In this document: positions 52,434 through 61,538 of the stretch, one piece after another
Numbering within the stretch: position 1 is the first letter of the stretch
Layout: every line of letters starts with the position of its first letter
NCBI RefSeq assembly: GCF_037201965.1
Contig: NZ_CP147518.1
Span: forward strand, 5,139,001-5,203,000
Length of the DNA: 64,000 nucleotides
Direction: 5' to 3'
From: Spirosoma sp. SC4-14
GTDB taxonomy: Bacteria; Bacteroidota; Bacteroidia; Cytophagales; Spirosomataceae
Position numbers and translations under genes: made by a program
Notes under the pieces: model-generated
Told to the model about the DNA's origin: nothing
Seen by the model: only the letters and a program-made list of their open reading frames with translations
Databases searched by the model: none

Positions 52434-53261
52434 TTAGGTTAGATTATAAAACTCAACGGCATTAGCGCCCATAACTTTTGATCGAACTTCGTCGCCCCAG
52501 GGAGCTACGTATTCGTCAATCAGGTTTTTGACCTGCGTATAATTGGCCGCAACCAGACAAACCGGCCAGTCGGAACCAAACAGGAGCCGATCAGGTCCAA
52601 ACTGTTCGAATACGACATCCAGATACGGAAAGAAATCTTTTTTGCCCCAGTTATGCCAGTTGGCTTCGGTAACCATGCCCGACACCTTACACGACACATT
52701 CGGCTGTTTGGCGATTTCGGTCATAAAGTTCGACCAGCGGCTGATTTCCTGCCTTTTGATATAGGGCTTGGCCAGATGGTCGATTACGAAGTTAACTTCC
52801 GGCACTTCGCGTACCAGATGCAAAGCGGCTTTCAGCTGCGTCGGATAGATCAGAATATCGTAGGTCAGGTCAAAAGCCGCCAGTTGCCGGATACCTTTAA
52901 TGACCGACGGCCGCATCAGAAAATCGTCGGGTTCGGCCTGTGCCACATGCCGCAAGCCTTTAATTTCTTCAAATGCAGAAAATATTTCGAGTCGGTTATA
53001 GAGCGTTGGCGATTGCAGGTCAACCCAGCCAACGACGCCTTTAACGAAGTCGTAGTTCTGAGCCATGCTAACCAAAAACATGGTTTCGTCTTCCGACTGC
53101 GATGCCTGAACGGCCACGCAGCCGTCGACTCCGTTTTCGGTTAGCACCGGCTCCAGATCGGCCGGCAAAAAATCGCGCTGAATTACGGCCATATCATCCG
53201 TAATCCAGCTATCACGAACGGGGTCAAAATGCCAGAAATGCTGGTGAGCGTCAATAATCAT
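52434..53261 (-). CDS. Amidohydrolase, probable L-fuconolactonase
   Basis: The 275-residue protein is of the amidohydrolase_2 family. MIIDAHQHFWHFDPVRDSW holds the HxH site; FVIDHLAKPYI and LLFGSDWPVC supply the His and the last Asp. This is the pattern of L-fuconolactonase/L-rhamnono-lactonase enzymes, which open the sugar lactone to the aldonic acid. It lies between the dehydrogenase gene and the FAH hydrolase gene, which fits step two of the pathway. Confidence 0.85.
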   Translation of the reverse strand: MIIDAHQHFWHFDPVRDSWITDDMAVIQRDFLPADLEPVLTENGVDGCVAVQASQSEDETMFLVSMAQNYDFVKGVVGWVDLQSPTLYNRLEIFSAFEEIKGLRHVAQAEPDDFLMRPSVIKGIRQLAAFDLTYDILIYPTQLKAALHLVREVPEVNFVIDHLAKPYIKRQEISRWSNFMTEIAKQPNVSCKVSGMVTEANWHNWGKKDFFPYLDVVFEQFGPDRLLFGSDWPVCLVAANYTQVKNLIDEYVAPWGDEVRSKVMGANAVEFYNLT

Positions 53262-53269
53262 AGCTAAAA

Positions 53270-53325
53270 AGTGAAGAGTGAAAAAATCTGTTGTATTCTA
53301 TACTCTACACGTTACACTCTTCACT
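53270..53325. repeat. Intercistronic palindrome of the gtgaagagtg type
   Basis: agtgaagagtg (53270-53280) and cactcttcact (53315-53325) are exact reverse complements with a 34-base loop containing further related words (tactctacacgttacactc). It separates the FAH hydrolase and lactonase genes and overlaps the stop of the former. Confidence 0.6.
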
Positions 53326-54175
53326 GATAACTAACCGCTGTCTGTTTTTGCACACCCAGTCCCTCGATACCCAGTTCAACAACATCGCCGGGTTTGAGGT
53401 AACGCTGTGGTTTCAGGCCCATGCCAACACCAGCGGGTGTTCCGGTCGAGATCACATCGCCGGGCAGCAGGGTCATAAACTGGCTGATGTAGCTCACAAG
53501 CGTTGGCACATTGAAAATCATATCGTCGGTATTGGAATCCTGCAAACGTTCGCCATTCAGATCGAGCCAGAGATGCAGGGCATTGGGATCAGCTATTTCG
53601 TCTTTCGTTACCAGATACGGACCCAGTGGGGCAAACGTATCGGCACTTTTCCCTTTCACCCACTGTCCACCCCGTTCGAGTTGCCAGGCGCGTTCGCTAT
53701 AATCGTTGTGCAGGGCATAGCCCGCCACATATTCCATAGCGTTGTCTAGCTCGACATAGCTGGCTTTTTTACCGATAACAATGGCCAGTTCGACCTCCCA
53801 GTCGGTTTTTTCAGACCGCTTCGGAATCACCACATTATCGTTAGGACCGCAAAGGGCGGTGGTAGCTTTGTAGAAAAGGATAGGTTCTGCCGGCACAGGA
53901 GCATTGGTTTCGGCTGCGTGTTTTGCGTAATTCAATCCTACACACAAAATTTTGGAAGGACGTTTCACGCATGGGCCGAAACGCTCATCGGCCGAAACTT
54001 CGGGGCAAGTCTGAGCGTGCGAATCGAGCCAGTGTTTCAGGCGTTCGGGGCCATTGCTGGCAAAAAACGATTCGTCAAAATCTTCACCAAAATGTGTTAC
54101 ATCGATGTGCTGCCCCGAGGGTAACACCACGCCAGGATGCTCATGATCGGGCTGGCCGAAGCGAAATAGTTTCAT
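53321..54175 (-). CDS. FAH-family hydrolase, probable 2,4-diketo-3-deoxy-L-fuconate hydrolase
   Basis: The 284-residue protein has a fumarylacetoacetate hydrolase fold. KILCVGLNYAKHAAE is followed by the metal-site residues in DWEVELAIVIGK (Glu-x-Glu) and LHNDYSERAWQ, then KSADTFAPLGPYLVTKDEI and ISTGTPAGVGMG. In the non-phosphorylating pathway this family splits 2,4-diketo-3-deoxy-fuconate/rhamnonate into pyruvate and lactate. It is the first gene of the five-gene block 54175-49799. Other FAH hydrolases act on aromatic breakdown products, but the context favours the sugar role. Confidence 0.82.
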   Translation of the reverse strand: MKLFRFGQPDHEHPGVVLPSGQHIDVTHFGEDFDESFFASNGPERLKHWLDSHAQTCPEVSADERFGPCVKRPSKILCVGLNYAKHAAETNAPVPAEPILFYKATTALCGPNDNVVIPKRSEKTDWEVELAIVIGKKASYVELDNAMEYVAGYALHNDYSERAWQLERGGQWVKGKSADTFAPLGPYLVTKDEIADPNALHLWLDLNGERLQDSNTDDMIFNVPTLVSYISQFMTLLPGDVISTGTPAGVGMGLKPQRYLKPGDVVELGIEGLGVQKQTAVSYQ

Positions 54176-54404
54176 GTAAAAAAAAGATACGTTGACAGGA
54201 AAAGCAGACTAGGCCGCAAGTTTAACCATTCTGCCGCAAACCCACTTTGTTCGTCAAGTATGTTTTTTCAGGAAAAGAAACTTGTCTGCAAAAACAGTTA
54301 ATCTACCAGTTGGGCGTTATACCGATCGGTTATGCTTCAGTCTGCACTTGTTGTTTGTTTTTTGAAGGTATAGTATTGATCGATATTTTAGATCCCGAAA
54401 GCAT

Positions 54405-55094
54405 ATGGATTTATATAGCCAAAAAAGCAAAAGCATTCCTCAGAAACTAGTTATCCATATTCTGGAACTGGTAGCCATATACACTTCTTACTGGCTCTTA
54501 TTCCAGCAGGGAGGAGAGTATGTCCAACAGACATGGGGTATTCAAAACGCGCGCGTTGCGATTGACAGGCGAACAATTCTTTTTGCGTTTAACCTGATCG
54601 TATTTCTCAGGATCGCCTTCACAATGTTTGTTTTCCTGAAACGAAAAATCCCCTGGGAAGAAAGCCTGAGCGTACCCTTTGCCTTCGCGCTCTATTTCGT
54701 CGGCTATTCGTTATTTGTTTTACCTACCGATCGTCCTGTTGATTGGTTAGACTATGGAGCAATAGCTCTGTTTCTGCTTGGGAGTGCCATAAATACGCTG
54801 GGAGAATTATTACGAGACAAATGGAAAAAGAACCCGGTCAATAAAGGCCAGCTTTATACGCAGGGTCTTTTTCGCTATGCCATGCACATCAATTATTTTG
54901 GCGATCTGGTTTGGGTAAGTGCTTATGCCATTATCACCCGAAACTGGTATTCGATGTCAATTCCTCTTTTTCTGTTCTGCTTTTTTGTGTTCTACAATAT
55001 CCCAAAACTCGATAGCTATCTTCGGCAGAAATACGGAAACCAGTTTGACCAGTATGCCCGGCAAACCAGCAAGTTTATTCCATTCATTTATTAG
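54405..55094 (+). CDS. DUF1295/ICMT-like membrane protein
   Basis: The 229-residue protein has five to six hydrophobic segments. Its C-terminal motif NPVNKGQLYTQGLFRYAMHI NYFGD then YGNQFDQYARQTSKFIPF is the conserved core of the isoprenylcysteine methyltransferase/steroid reductase-like families. The reaction is unknown. It is on the plus strand between two minus-strand blocks of the sugar pathway and has no apparent link to them. The start at ATG 54405 follows an AT-rich 230-base spacer. Confidence 0.78.
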   Translation: MDLYSQKSKSIPQKLVIHILELVAIYTSYWLLFQQGGEYVQQTWGIQNARVAIDRRTILFAFNLIVFLRIAFTMFVFLKRKIPWEESLSVPFAFALYFVGYSLFVLPTDRPVDWLDYGAIALFLLGSAINTLGELLRDKWKKNPVNKGQLYTQGLFRYAMHINYFGDLVWVSAYAIITRNWYSMSIPLFLFCFFVFYNIPKLDSYLRQKYGNQFDQYARQTSKFIPFIY

Positions 55095-55118
55095 GCAGGC
55101 AACGAACGGTAACAGGCC

Positions 55119-55158
55119 CCAAAAAAAATAGTCCTGATGCCTATAAGCATCAGGACTA
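55119..55158 (-). terminator. Terminator of the SDR/UxaA block
   Basis: tagtcctgatgc (55129-55140) and gcatcaggacta (55147-55158) pair perfectly with a 6-base loop. On the minus strand eight T follow. It lies 27 bases after the stop at 55185 and may also stop the converging DUF1295 transcript. Confidence 0.88.
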
Positions 55159-55184
55159 CGTTTAGAAACACAACAGCAGCAATA

Positions 55185-55958
55185 TCAGGTATTCAACCGA
55201 ATAAAACCACCGTCGATTGGGTAGTCGGTACCGGTAATAAAACTGCCTTCGTCGGAGCAAAGATATAGTGCCAGCGCACCAACTTCTTTAGGCTGCGCCA
55301 TGCGGCCAATTGGTTGCGTTTTCGACAGTTTTTCAAACATTTCGGCCTCCCGACCCGGATAATTTTTAGCCAGAAAACCATCTACAAAAGGCGTATGCAC
55401 CCGCCCCGGCGAAATGCAGTTGCAACGGATGTTATCTTTCAGATAATCTTTTGCAACCGATAACGTCATGGTCAGTACGGCACCTTTGCTCATTGAATAG
55501 GCAAAACGATCGGGAATCCCTACCGATGCGGCCACCGATGCCATATTGAGTATAACCCCACCCCCATTGGCCTTAAAGTGCGGAATGGTAGCGTAGAGGC
55601 AGTTATAGACACCCTTTACATTTATACGAAAAATTCGATCAAAATCAGCTTCCGACGTTGTGTCGGCCTGCCCAACATGAGCCACTCCCGCATTATTCAC
55701 CAGAATATGAATCGGTCCCTGTTCTGCAATCTGATTAATCAACGCCACTACCTGAGCCTGATCCGATACATCGACGGTATGGGCTTGTACCTTACCTCCC
55801 GACTCCGTAATATCGCTAACAACCTGTTGTGCCAGTTCCTGATTAATTTCCAGAATGTGAACGGTTGCCCCTGCATCGGCAAACGTTTGAGTAATGGCCA
55901 GCCCAATGCCACTGGCTCCGCCCGTTACAAGGGCTGTTTTATTGTCGAGTGAGAACAT
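55185..55958 (-). CDS. SDR oxidoreductase, probable 2-keto-3-deoxy-L-fuconate 4-dehydrogenase
   Basis: The 257-residue short-chain dehydrogenase from ATG 55958 (a TTG lies two codons upstream) has VTGGASGIGLAI, NNAG, NMASVAAS and the standard YSMSKGA catalytic pair. It ends SFITGTDYPIDGGFIRLNT. By context it oxidises the 4-hydroxyl of the 2-keto-3-deoxy acid, the step between the UxaA-type dehydratase encoded just upstream and the FAH hydrolase. The specificity is inferred from the gene order only. Confidence 0.78.
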   Translation of the reverse strand: MFSLDNKTALVTGGASGIGLAITQTFADAGATVHILEINQELAQQVVSDITESGGKVQAHTVDVSDQAQVVALINQIAEQGPIHILVNNAGVAHVGQADTTSEADFDRIFRINVKGVYNCLYATIPHFKANGGGVILNMASVAASVGIPDRFAYSMSKGAVLTMTLSVAKDYLKDNIRCNCISPGRVHTPFVDGFLAKNYPGREAEMFEKLSKTQPIGRMAQPKEVGALALYLCSDEGSFITGTDYPIDGGFIRLNT

Positions 55959-55965
55959 TTTCAAT

Positions 55966-56022
55966 TTGTGATTGAGCGAATGAGTGATTGAGCGATAGCG
56001 TTATTCACTCAACCATTCACAA
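55966..56022. repeat. Intercistronic repeat of the gattgagcg type
   Basis: attgagcgaatgagtgattg repeats the word gattgagcg twice in a row, and cactcaaccattcacaa at the other end is its imperfect reverse complement. It fills the 65-base gap between the UxaA gene stop and the SDR start. Confidence 0.5.
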
Positions 56023-56023
56023 C

Positions 56024-57697
56024 TTATAAAGAAACACCCCGTTTCCAGGGGATAAAATCGTCTTGTCCGAGCCGTTCGGCCTGGGTAATTTCGTCGCCAG
56101 AAGCCAGGTGGATAATATACTCCAGTAGTGCATTGGCATTTTGTTCGATCGTTTGCTGTCCATCGACAATCGGGCCACTGTCGAAATCGATCACATCAGG
56201 CATCCGGTTTTTGAGGGCCGTATTGGTCGAGATTTTAACGACTGGGCTAACCGGATTACCGGTTGGTGTGCCAAGCCCTGTAGTAAACAAAATAACGTTC
56301 GTTCCCGAACCAGCCATACCTGTAGTAGCTTCAACATCATTGCCGGGAGTACAGAGCAGGTTCAGGCCGGGCGTGGTTACGGGTTCGGCATAATCCAGCA
56401 CATCGGCAACGGGTGCTGTTCCGCCTTTTTTAGCCGCTCCAGCCGATTTAATGGCATCGGTAATTAAGCCGTCTTTGATATTTCCGGGCGACGGGTTCAT
56501 ATCGAAACCCGACCCAACGGCTTCGGCCTGTGCCGAATAGGTGCCCATCAGATCGATAAACTTCTGCGCTTTTGCCTCTTCGAGGGTGCGGTTGATCAGT
56601 TCCTGCTCTACCCCGTTCAGTTCCGGAAATTCGGCCAGTACGGTTTTACCGCCCAATTCAACGATAATATCCGACAGGTGCCCAATAGCCGGATTCGCCG
56701 AAATGCCCGAAAAGCCATCGGAGCCACCACATTTAAGGCCAACCGTCAGAGCGCTCAGGGGAGCGGGCTGCCGCTCTAGTTTATTGACTTCGACAAGGCC
56801 CAAAAAGGTTTCCTTTACGGCCTGCGACATCAGTGCATACTCGGTTCCAGCCTGCTGTTCGAATAACAACAATGGCTTGTCGAACTTTGGATTCTGACGT
56901 TTTATTTCTGCCGAAATCATATCGACCTGCAAATGCTGACAGCCCAGGCTCAGCACCGTAGCACCGGCCACATTAGGGTTGTTAATAAACCCCGCCAGCA
57001 GCGAGCACAGGTAAGCAGAATCCTGCCGAGTACCGCCACACCCCATTTCATGGGTCAGGAACTTGATGCCATCAATGTTTCTGAAAGGCCGACTGGACTG
57101 CTGGCGCGTATGGTTCAGCGTTTTGTTCTGCGATTCGTCGACAAACGGTTCCATCTTTTTGATGGTGCTCAAGTCGCCAGCCCGATACAGGCTCAACAGC
57201 TCGTGTACCTGCTCGCGATAGGTTTCGGGCTGCGCATAGCCCAGTTCCCGTTCGAAAGCGTCTTTCAGAATCAGCACATTCCGGTTCTCGCAAAACACCA
57301 GCGGCACCACCAGCCAGTAATTTCGTGTACCTACACTGCCATCGGCCCGGTGATAACCCATAAACGTACGTCCCTGCCACATCGAAACATTGGGTGGTTG
57401 CCACGAATACGGTTGTTTTTTATCGAGCCCATAACGATCGGCATCATGTTTCAGATTAAAGGTAGTGATGGGCTCACCCCGACGGATAGGTTGGGTTGCC
57501 TTTCCGACCAAAACACCATACATAATTATCGGATCGCCGATCTGCCGGTCTTCCGTTACAAATTTGTGTTTGGCTCCAACGGCATAAGGAAGCTCATAGA
57601 CGGTATTCTCAAACTCAATTTGTTCACCAGCCGACAGATTGCGAAGCGCAACAATAACATTATCGGCAGGGTGAACTTTAAGCACACGGGCAGACAT
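56024..57697 (-). CDS. UxaA-family sugar acid dehydratase
   Basis: The 557-residue protein fuses a small SAF domain (1-90: KVHPADNVIVALRNLSAGEQ) to the large UxaA domain: GYHRADGSVGTRNYWLVVPL, HEMGCGGTRQDS, LSLGCQ, LKCGGSDGFSGISANPAIG, FDMNPSPGNIKDG and LLCTPGNDVEATTGMAGSGT. Members are Fe-dependent altronate or galactarate dehydratases. In this neighbourhood it most likely dehydrates L-fuconate or L-rhamnonate, because no enolase-type fuconate dehydratase is present. It is first in a two-gene block and divergent from the acyltransferase gene. Confidence 0.85.
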   Translation of the reverse strand: MSARVLKVHPADNVIVALRNLSAGEQIEFENTVYELPYAVGAKHKFVTEDRQIGDPIIMYGVLVGKATQPIRRGEPITTFNLKHDADRYGLDKKQPYSWQPPNVSMWQGRTFMGYHRADGSVGTRNYWLVVPLVFCENRNVLILKDAFERELGYAQPETYREQVHELLSLYRAGDLSTIKKMEPFVDESQNKTLNHTRQQSSRPFRNIDGIKFLTHEMGCGGTRQDSAYLCSLLAGFINNPNVAGATVLSLGCQHLQVDMISAEIKRQNPKFDKPLLLFEQQAGTEYALMSQAVKETFLGLVEVNKLERQPAPLSALTVGLKCGGSDGFSGISANPAIGHLSDIIVELGGKTVLAEFPELNGVEQELINRTLEEAKAQKFIDLMGTYSAQAEAVGSGFDMNPSPGNIKDGLITDAIKSAGAAKKGGTAPVADVLDYAEPVTTPGLNLLCTPGNDVEATTGMAGSGTNVILFTTGLGTPTGNPVSPVVKISTNTALKNRMPDVIDFDSGPIVDGQQTIEQNANALLEYIIHLASGDEITQAERLGQDDFIPWKRGVSL

Positions 57698-57831
57698 CAG
57701 AAAAGTTATTTTTTAACTGTAAGAGACGCAAGACTCCGAAATATACCACCCTTTCCTAAAAAACTTTGTACTCTTCTATTGCGAATGTGCGCATCAATCC
57801 CAAGTTTTGGCCTCTGATTTATTCCTTTCCA

Positions 57832-59037
57832 ATGTCCCTTCCTTCTACAGCAAGTCAAACCGCCTTTCCGGCAGGTCGCCTGATGTCCATGGATGCCTAT
57901 CGTGGCTTCGTTATGACGTTAATGGCAGCCGAACTACTGAGTTTTCATCGGCTACACGAGGCCTTCCCCAATAGTTCGTTCTGGGCTTTTCTGGCTCATC
58001 ATCAAAGCCATGTCGAATGGGCTGGCTGTTCCTTACACGACCTTATTCAGCCGTCATTTTCGTTTCTGGTTGGCGTCGCCCTGCCTTATTCCATCGCAAG
58101 TCGCGCCAGGTTGGGGCAATCCTTCACTGTGCAGTTCGGCCACGCGCTACGGCGATCATTGATTCTTATTCTGCTGGGCATTTTTCTGCGCTCTACCCAC
58201 GCCGAACAAACCTACTTCACCTTTGAAGATACGCTAACCCAAATTGGCCTCGGCTATCCGTTTTTGTTTCTACTTGGCCGAACCTCGTCCCGAACAACCT
58301 GGATTGCCTTTGGCCTGATTCTATTTGGTTACTGGCTGGCGTTTATTCTTTATCCGACGCCCGGTTCCGCCTTCGATTACGATCAGGTAGGCGTTTCGCC
58401 CGACTGGACTGAACATTACACGGGACTGATGGCGCATTTTAATAAGAACAGCAATCTGGCCTGGGCTTTTGACAAATGGTTTCTTAATTTGTTCCCGCGA
58501 AAAAGCCCATTTCTGTTCAACGGTGGGGGCTATGCTACGCTGAGTTTTATTCCCACACTTGGCACAATGCTGTTAGGGCTACAGGCCGGACGGTGGCTAC
58601 GGTCGGGGTTATCGCAAGGCGACATCATCCGGCATTTTCTGATTGCCGGAGCCATTGGTATTGCTGGTGGAGTGCTGCTGCACGTAGCCGGTATTTGCCC
58701 CATTGTGAAACGAATCTGGACACCAGCCTGGGTTTTGTTCAGCGGTGGCTGGTGTTTCTGGCTATTGACCTTGTTTTATTACGTAATCGACGTAGCTGGC
58801 CGACGGGGCTGGGCTTTTCCGTTCGTGGTGGTGGGTATGAACTCTATTGCTATCTATTGCCTGGTTCATTTAATTGACCGTTTCATTATTAATTCTTTTT
58901 ATACCCATCTCGGTCATGGTCCTTTCCTGATTTTTGGACCAGCTTATGAACAACTGCTAATTGGGGCTGCTACCCTTGCCGTGTTTTACCTGATTCTTTG
59001 GTGGATGTACCGCCGAAAACTCTTTATCCGAATTTGA
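57832..59037 (+). CDS. HGSNAT-like membrane acyltransferase (DUF5009)
   Basis: The 401-residue protein from ATG 57832 (the frame extends 22 codons upstream) has about ten membrane segments. The family start is [40 protein letters not shown] and [20 protein letters not shown] follow. This resembles bacterial relatives of heparan-alpha-glucosaminide N-acetyltransferase. It may acetylate a sugar outside the inner membrane. The adenine deaminase gene begins 3 bases after its stop, so they share a transcript without an obvious shared pathway. Confidence 0.82.
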   Translation: MSLPSTASQTAFPAGRLMSMDAYRGFVMTLMAAELLSFHRLHEAFPNSSFWAFLAHHQSHVEWAGCSLHDLIQPSFSFLVGVALPYSIASRARLGQSFTVQFGHALRRSLILILLGIFLRSTHAEQTYFTFEDTLTQIGLGYPFLFLLGRTSSRTTWIAFGLILFGYWLAFILYPTPGSAFDYDQVGVSPDWTEHYTGLMAHFNKNSNLAWAFDKWFLNLFPRKSPFLFNGGGYATLSFIPTLGTMLLGLQAGRWLRSGLSQGDIIRHFLIAGAIGIAGGVLLHVAGICPIVKRIWTPAWVLFSGGWCFWLLTLFYYVIDVAGRRGWAFPFVVVGMNSIAIYCLVHLIDRFIINSFYTHLGHGPFLIFGPAYEQLLIGAATLAVFYLILWWMYRRKLFIRI

Positions 59038-59040
59038 CTT

Positions 59041-60744
59041 ATGCCGACGGCCAACATTCTGAACCTATTCGATCAAACCGTTTACTACGGCACCCTGACC
59101 GTCGAGAACGGCCGTATTGCTCGTGTTGAACGACTGGGTCCCGAACGACCAGACGAACCGTATATTCTACCCGGTTTTGTTGATGCACACGTTCACGTCG
59201 AAAGCTCATTACTAACCCCGCCCCAATTTGCCCGGCTGGCGGTTGTTCATGGCACCGTGGCTACGGTTTCCGATCCGCATGAGATCGGTAATGTGCTGGG
59301 CGTGGCTGGTGTCGAATACATGCTTCGAGAGGCCGAACGTGTGCCTTTCAAATTTATGTTTGGTGCTCCTTCGTGCGTTCCAGCTACCACCTTCGAAACC
59401 GCTGGAGCAACCATCGGCGTACGCGACGTACGTTACCTGCTGGGTTTGAAAGAGATTGGCTATCTGGCCGAGATGATGAATTTTCCGGGTGTTCTCCACG
59501 AAGATCCGGAAGTGATGGCCAAAATTGCCCTCGCCAATGCATTTAATAAACCCATCGATGGGCATGCTCCCGGCCTGACTGGCGCTGATGCTCAGCGCTA
59601 TATCGATGCGGGTATCACTACCGATCACGAATGTTTTACCTACGAAGAAGGTCTCGACAAAGCCAGACGGGGCATGAACATTCTGATTCGGGAAGGAAGT
59701 GCTGCCCGTAATTTCGAGGCCCTGATTCCGCTCCTGGCCGAATTTCCAGAGCAAATCATGTTCTGTTCCGACGACAAACACCCCGACACACTGGCCATAG
59801 GCCACATTAATCAGCTTGTGCTGCGGGCATTAGCTAAAGGACACTCACTCTGGAACGTGTTGCGGGCCGCGTGCCTGAATCCGGTTTTGCACTATCGACT
59901 ACCGGTTGGTCTACTCCGCGAAGGTGATACGGCCGATTATATTATCGTTGATAATCTACAAAACTTCCAGATCCGGCAAACAGTGATTGATGGTCAGATT
60001 GTAGCCGAAGATGGTCAATCCAACATTCCGGATTTGCGCAGTCAACACGTTAATCAATTTAACTGTGAGCCAAAGACAGCAGATGAATTTGCGGTGGTGG
60101 CAGAGGCTGGTTCAGATCAAATCAGGGTTATTGAAGCGCTGGACGGCCAATTGATTACCAACGAATTACAGCTAACCCCAAAGATCATCAATGGTCAGAT
60201 CATTCCCGATCTGGAGCAGGATATTCTAAAGCTTGTGGTTGTCAATCGTTATCAGAATGTTCCACCGGCGGTGGCATTTATCAAAAACGTTGGGCTTAAA
60301 CACGGAGCCATAGCCTCATCGGTCGGGCACGATTCGCACAACATTACGGCAGTTGGCTGCAACGATGAAAGTATTTGTCAGGCAATCAATCTGGTTATTG
60401 AAGCGAAAGGAGGGTTATCGGCGGTGGCAGGTACACCCCCCCATGAACACGATACCGAAATAATGAGTCGGCGGGCGTTTTTGCACCTGACCACTACTCC
60501 CGAAACTCAGTTACTCCCCCTGCCGGTTGCAGGTCTTATGACCGATACCGATGGTTACGATGTTGCGGCTCAATATGCAACTCTCGATCTATTTGCCAAA
60601 CAGGAATTAGGCAGTACGTTGTCTGCACCTTTCATGACCCTATCCTTTATGGCGTTGTTGGTTATCCCGGCCTTAAAGTTGAGCGATAAGGGATTGTTTA
60701 ATGGGAATGCGTTTACTTTTAGCCCTCTTCAAATTGTGAAATAA
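59041..60744 (+). CDS. ade: Adenine deaminase
   Basis: The 567-residue amidohydrolase converts adenine to hypoxanthine and ammonia. Its motifs are ILPGFVDAHVHVESS with the HxH metal site, TVATVSDPHEIGNVLG, HEDPEVMAKI, DGHAPGLTGADAQRYIDAGI, TDHECFTYEE and CSDDKHPD. The C-terminal domain has IASSVGHDSHNITAVG and AVAGTPPHEHDTEIMS. The length and all metal ligands fit AdeC. It is translationally close to the acyltransferase gene. No purine cluster lies around it. Confidence 0.93.
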   Translation: MPTANILNLFDQTVYYGTLTVENGRIARVERLGPERPDEPYILPGFVDAHVHVESSLLTPPQFARLAVVHGTVATVSDPHEIGNVLGVAGVEYMLREAERVPFKFMFGAPSCVPATTFETAGATIGVRDVRYLLGLKEIGYLAEMMNFPGVLHEDPEVMAKIALANAFNKPIDGHAPGLTGADAQRYIDAGITTDHECFTYEEGLDKARRGMNILIREGSAARNFEALIPLLAEFPEQIMFCSDDKHPDTLAIGHINQLVLRALAKGHSLWNVLRAACLNPVLHYRLPVGLLREGDTADYIIVDNLQNFQIRQTVIDGQIVAEDGQSNIPDLRSQHVNQFNCEPKTADEFAVVAEAGSDQIRVIEALDGQLITNELQLTPKIINGQIIPDLEQDILKLVVVNRYQNVPPAVAFIKNVGLKHGAIASSVGHDSHNITAVGCNDESICQAINLVIEAKGGLSAVAGTPPHEHDTEIMSRRAFLHLTTTPETQLLPLPVAGLMTDTDGYDVAAQYATLDLFAKQELGSTLSAPFMTLSFMALLVIPALKLSDKGLFNGNAFTFSPLQIVK

Positions 60745-60845
60745 GGGCACAAAAAAATTTTATTTGCCATACCATTTTAAATTCAATTTATTATTAATAT
60801 GTTTACACACTTCTTTCGAGTTCCTCAACCTATACCTACCTGCTC

Positions 60846-61445
60846 ATGCCTCGTTCCCGCACGCAAAACGGACCTGACGACGAAACTCTCTGGAACCAGT
60901 TTCGCAACGGCGATGAAAATGCTTTCGCCCAGTTGTACCAAAATTATGTACAAACGCTCTACCATTACTGTGCCCATTTCGCCACAGATCGAGCTTTGAT
61001 CAAAGATTGCATTCATGACCTGTTCGTGGAGCTCTGGAAACACCGTACAACCATTGGTCCGACAACTTCTGTACGCTTTTACCTGATGGCGTCTATCAAA
61101 CGAAAACTGGTCCGCCATCTGACCGCCGAACAGAAGTTGATTAGCCAGGACGATGTATCGAACGGCCGGCGGGTTGGCGATACACTTCCGGGAGCGGATC
61201 CTTCTCACGAAAACTTACTCATTTCTTATGAAGAAGACTCCTATATGAATGATTGTCTGCATCAGGCTCTCGAAAAACTCCCTCGCCGTCAGCGCGAAGC
61301 TGTTCATCTCCGCTACTTCCAGAATATGAGTAACGAAGAGATTTCGACCCTCATGCAGATAAACATACAATCGGTATATAACCTTATTTTCGGCGCAATG
61401 AGCAACCTTAAGCGGTACATCACCCCCGAAAATGTATCCCTTTAA
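60846..61445 (+). CDS. ECF-type sigma factor
   Basis: The 199-residue protein has sigma region 2 at about 20-90 (DENAFAQLYQNYVQTLYHYC, LIKDCIHDLFVELWKHR) and region 4 at about 135-190 (LEKLPRRQREAVHLRYFQNM SNEEIS). It is of the common Bacteroidota FecI-like kind. Usually an anti-sigma gene follows, but here a terminator and then rarA come next. It is therefore an orphan sigma factor, and its control is unknown. Confidence 0.9.
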   Translation: MPRSRTQNGPDDETLWNQFRNGDENAFAQLYQNYVQTLYHYCAHFATDRALIKDCIHDLFVELWKHRTTIGPTTSVRFYLMASIKRKLVRHLTAEQKLISQDDVSNGRRVGDTLPGADPSHENLLISYEEDSYMNDCLHQALEKLPRRQREAVHLRYFQNMSNEEISTLMQINIQSVYNLIFGAMSNLKRYITPENVSL

Positions 61446-61490
61446 CCCTATCAATACTTAACCCTGATTATTCCTAAACCTTTTCTGAAG

Positions 61491-61522
61491 ACGGTAGCTG
61501 CGCAAGTGGCTACCGTTTTTTA
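61491..61522 (+). terminator. Terminator of the sigma factor gene
   Basis: acggtagc (61491-61498) and gctaccgt (61509-61516) pair perfectly with a 10-base loop, followed by ttttttat. It lies 45 bases after the stop and 17 bases before the rarA start. Confidence 0.85.
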
Positions 61523-61538
61523 TGCGTAAATTCGCTGA

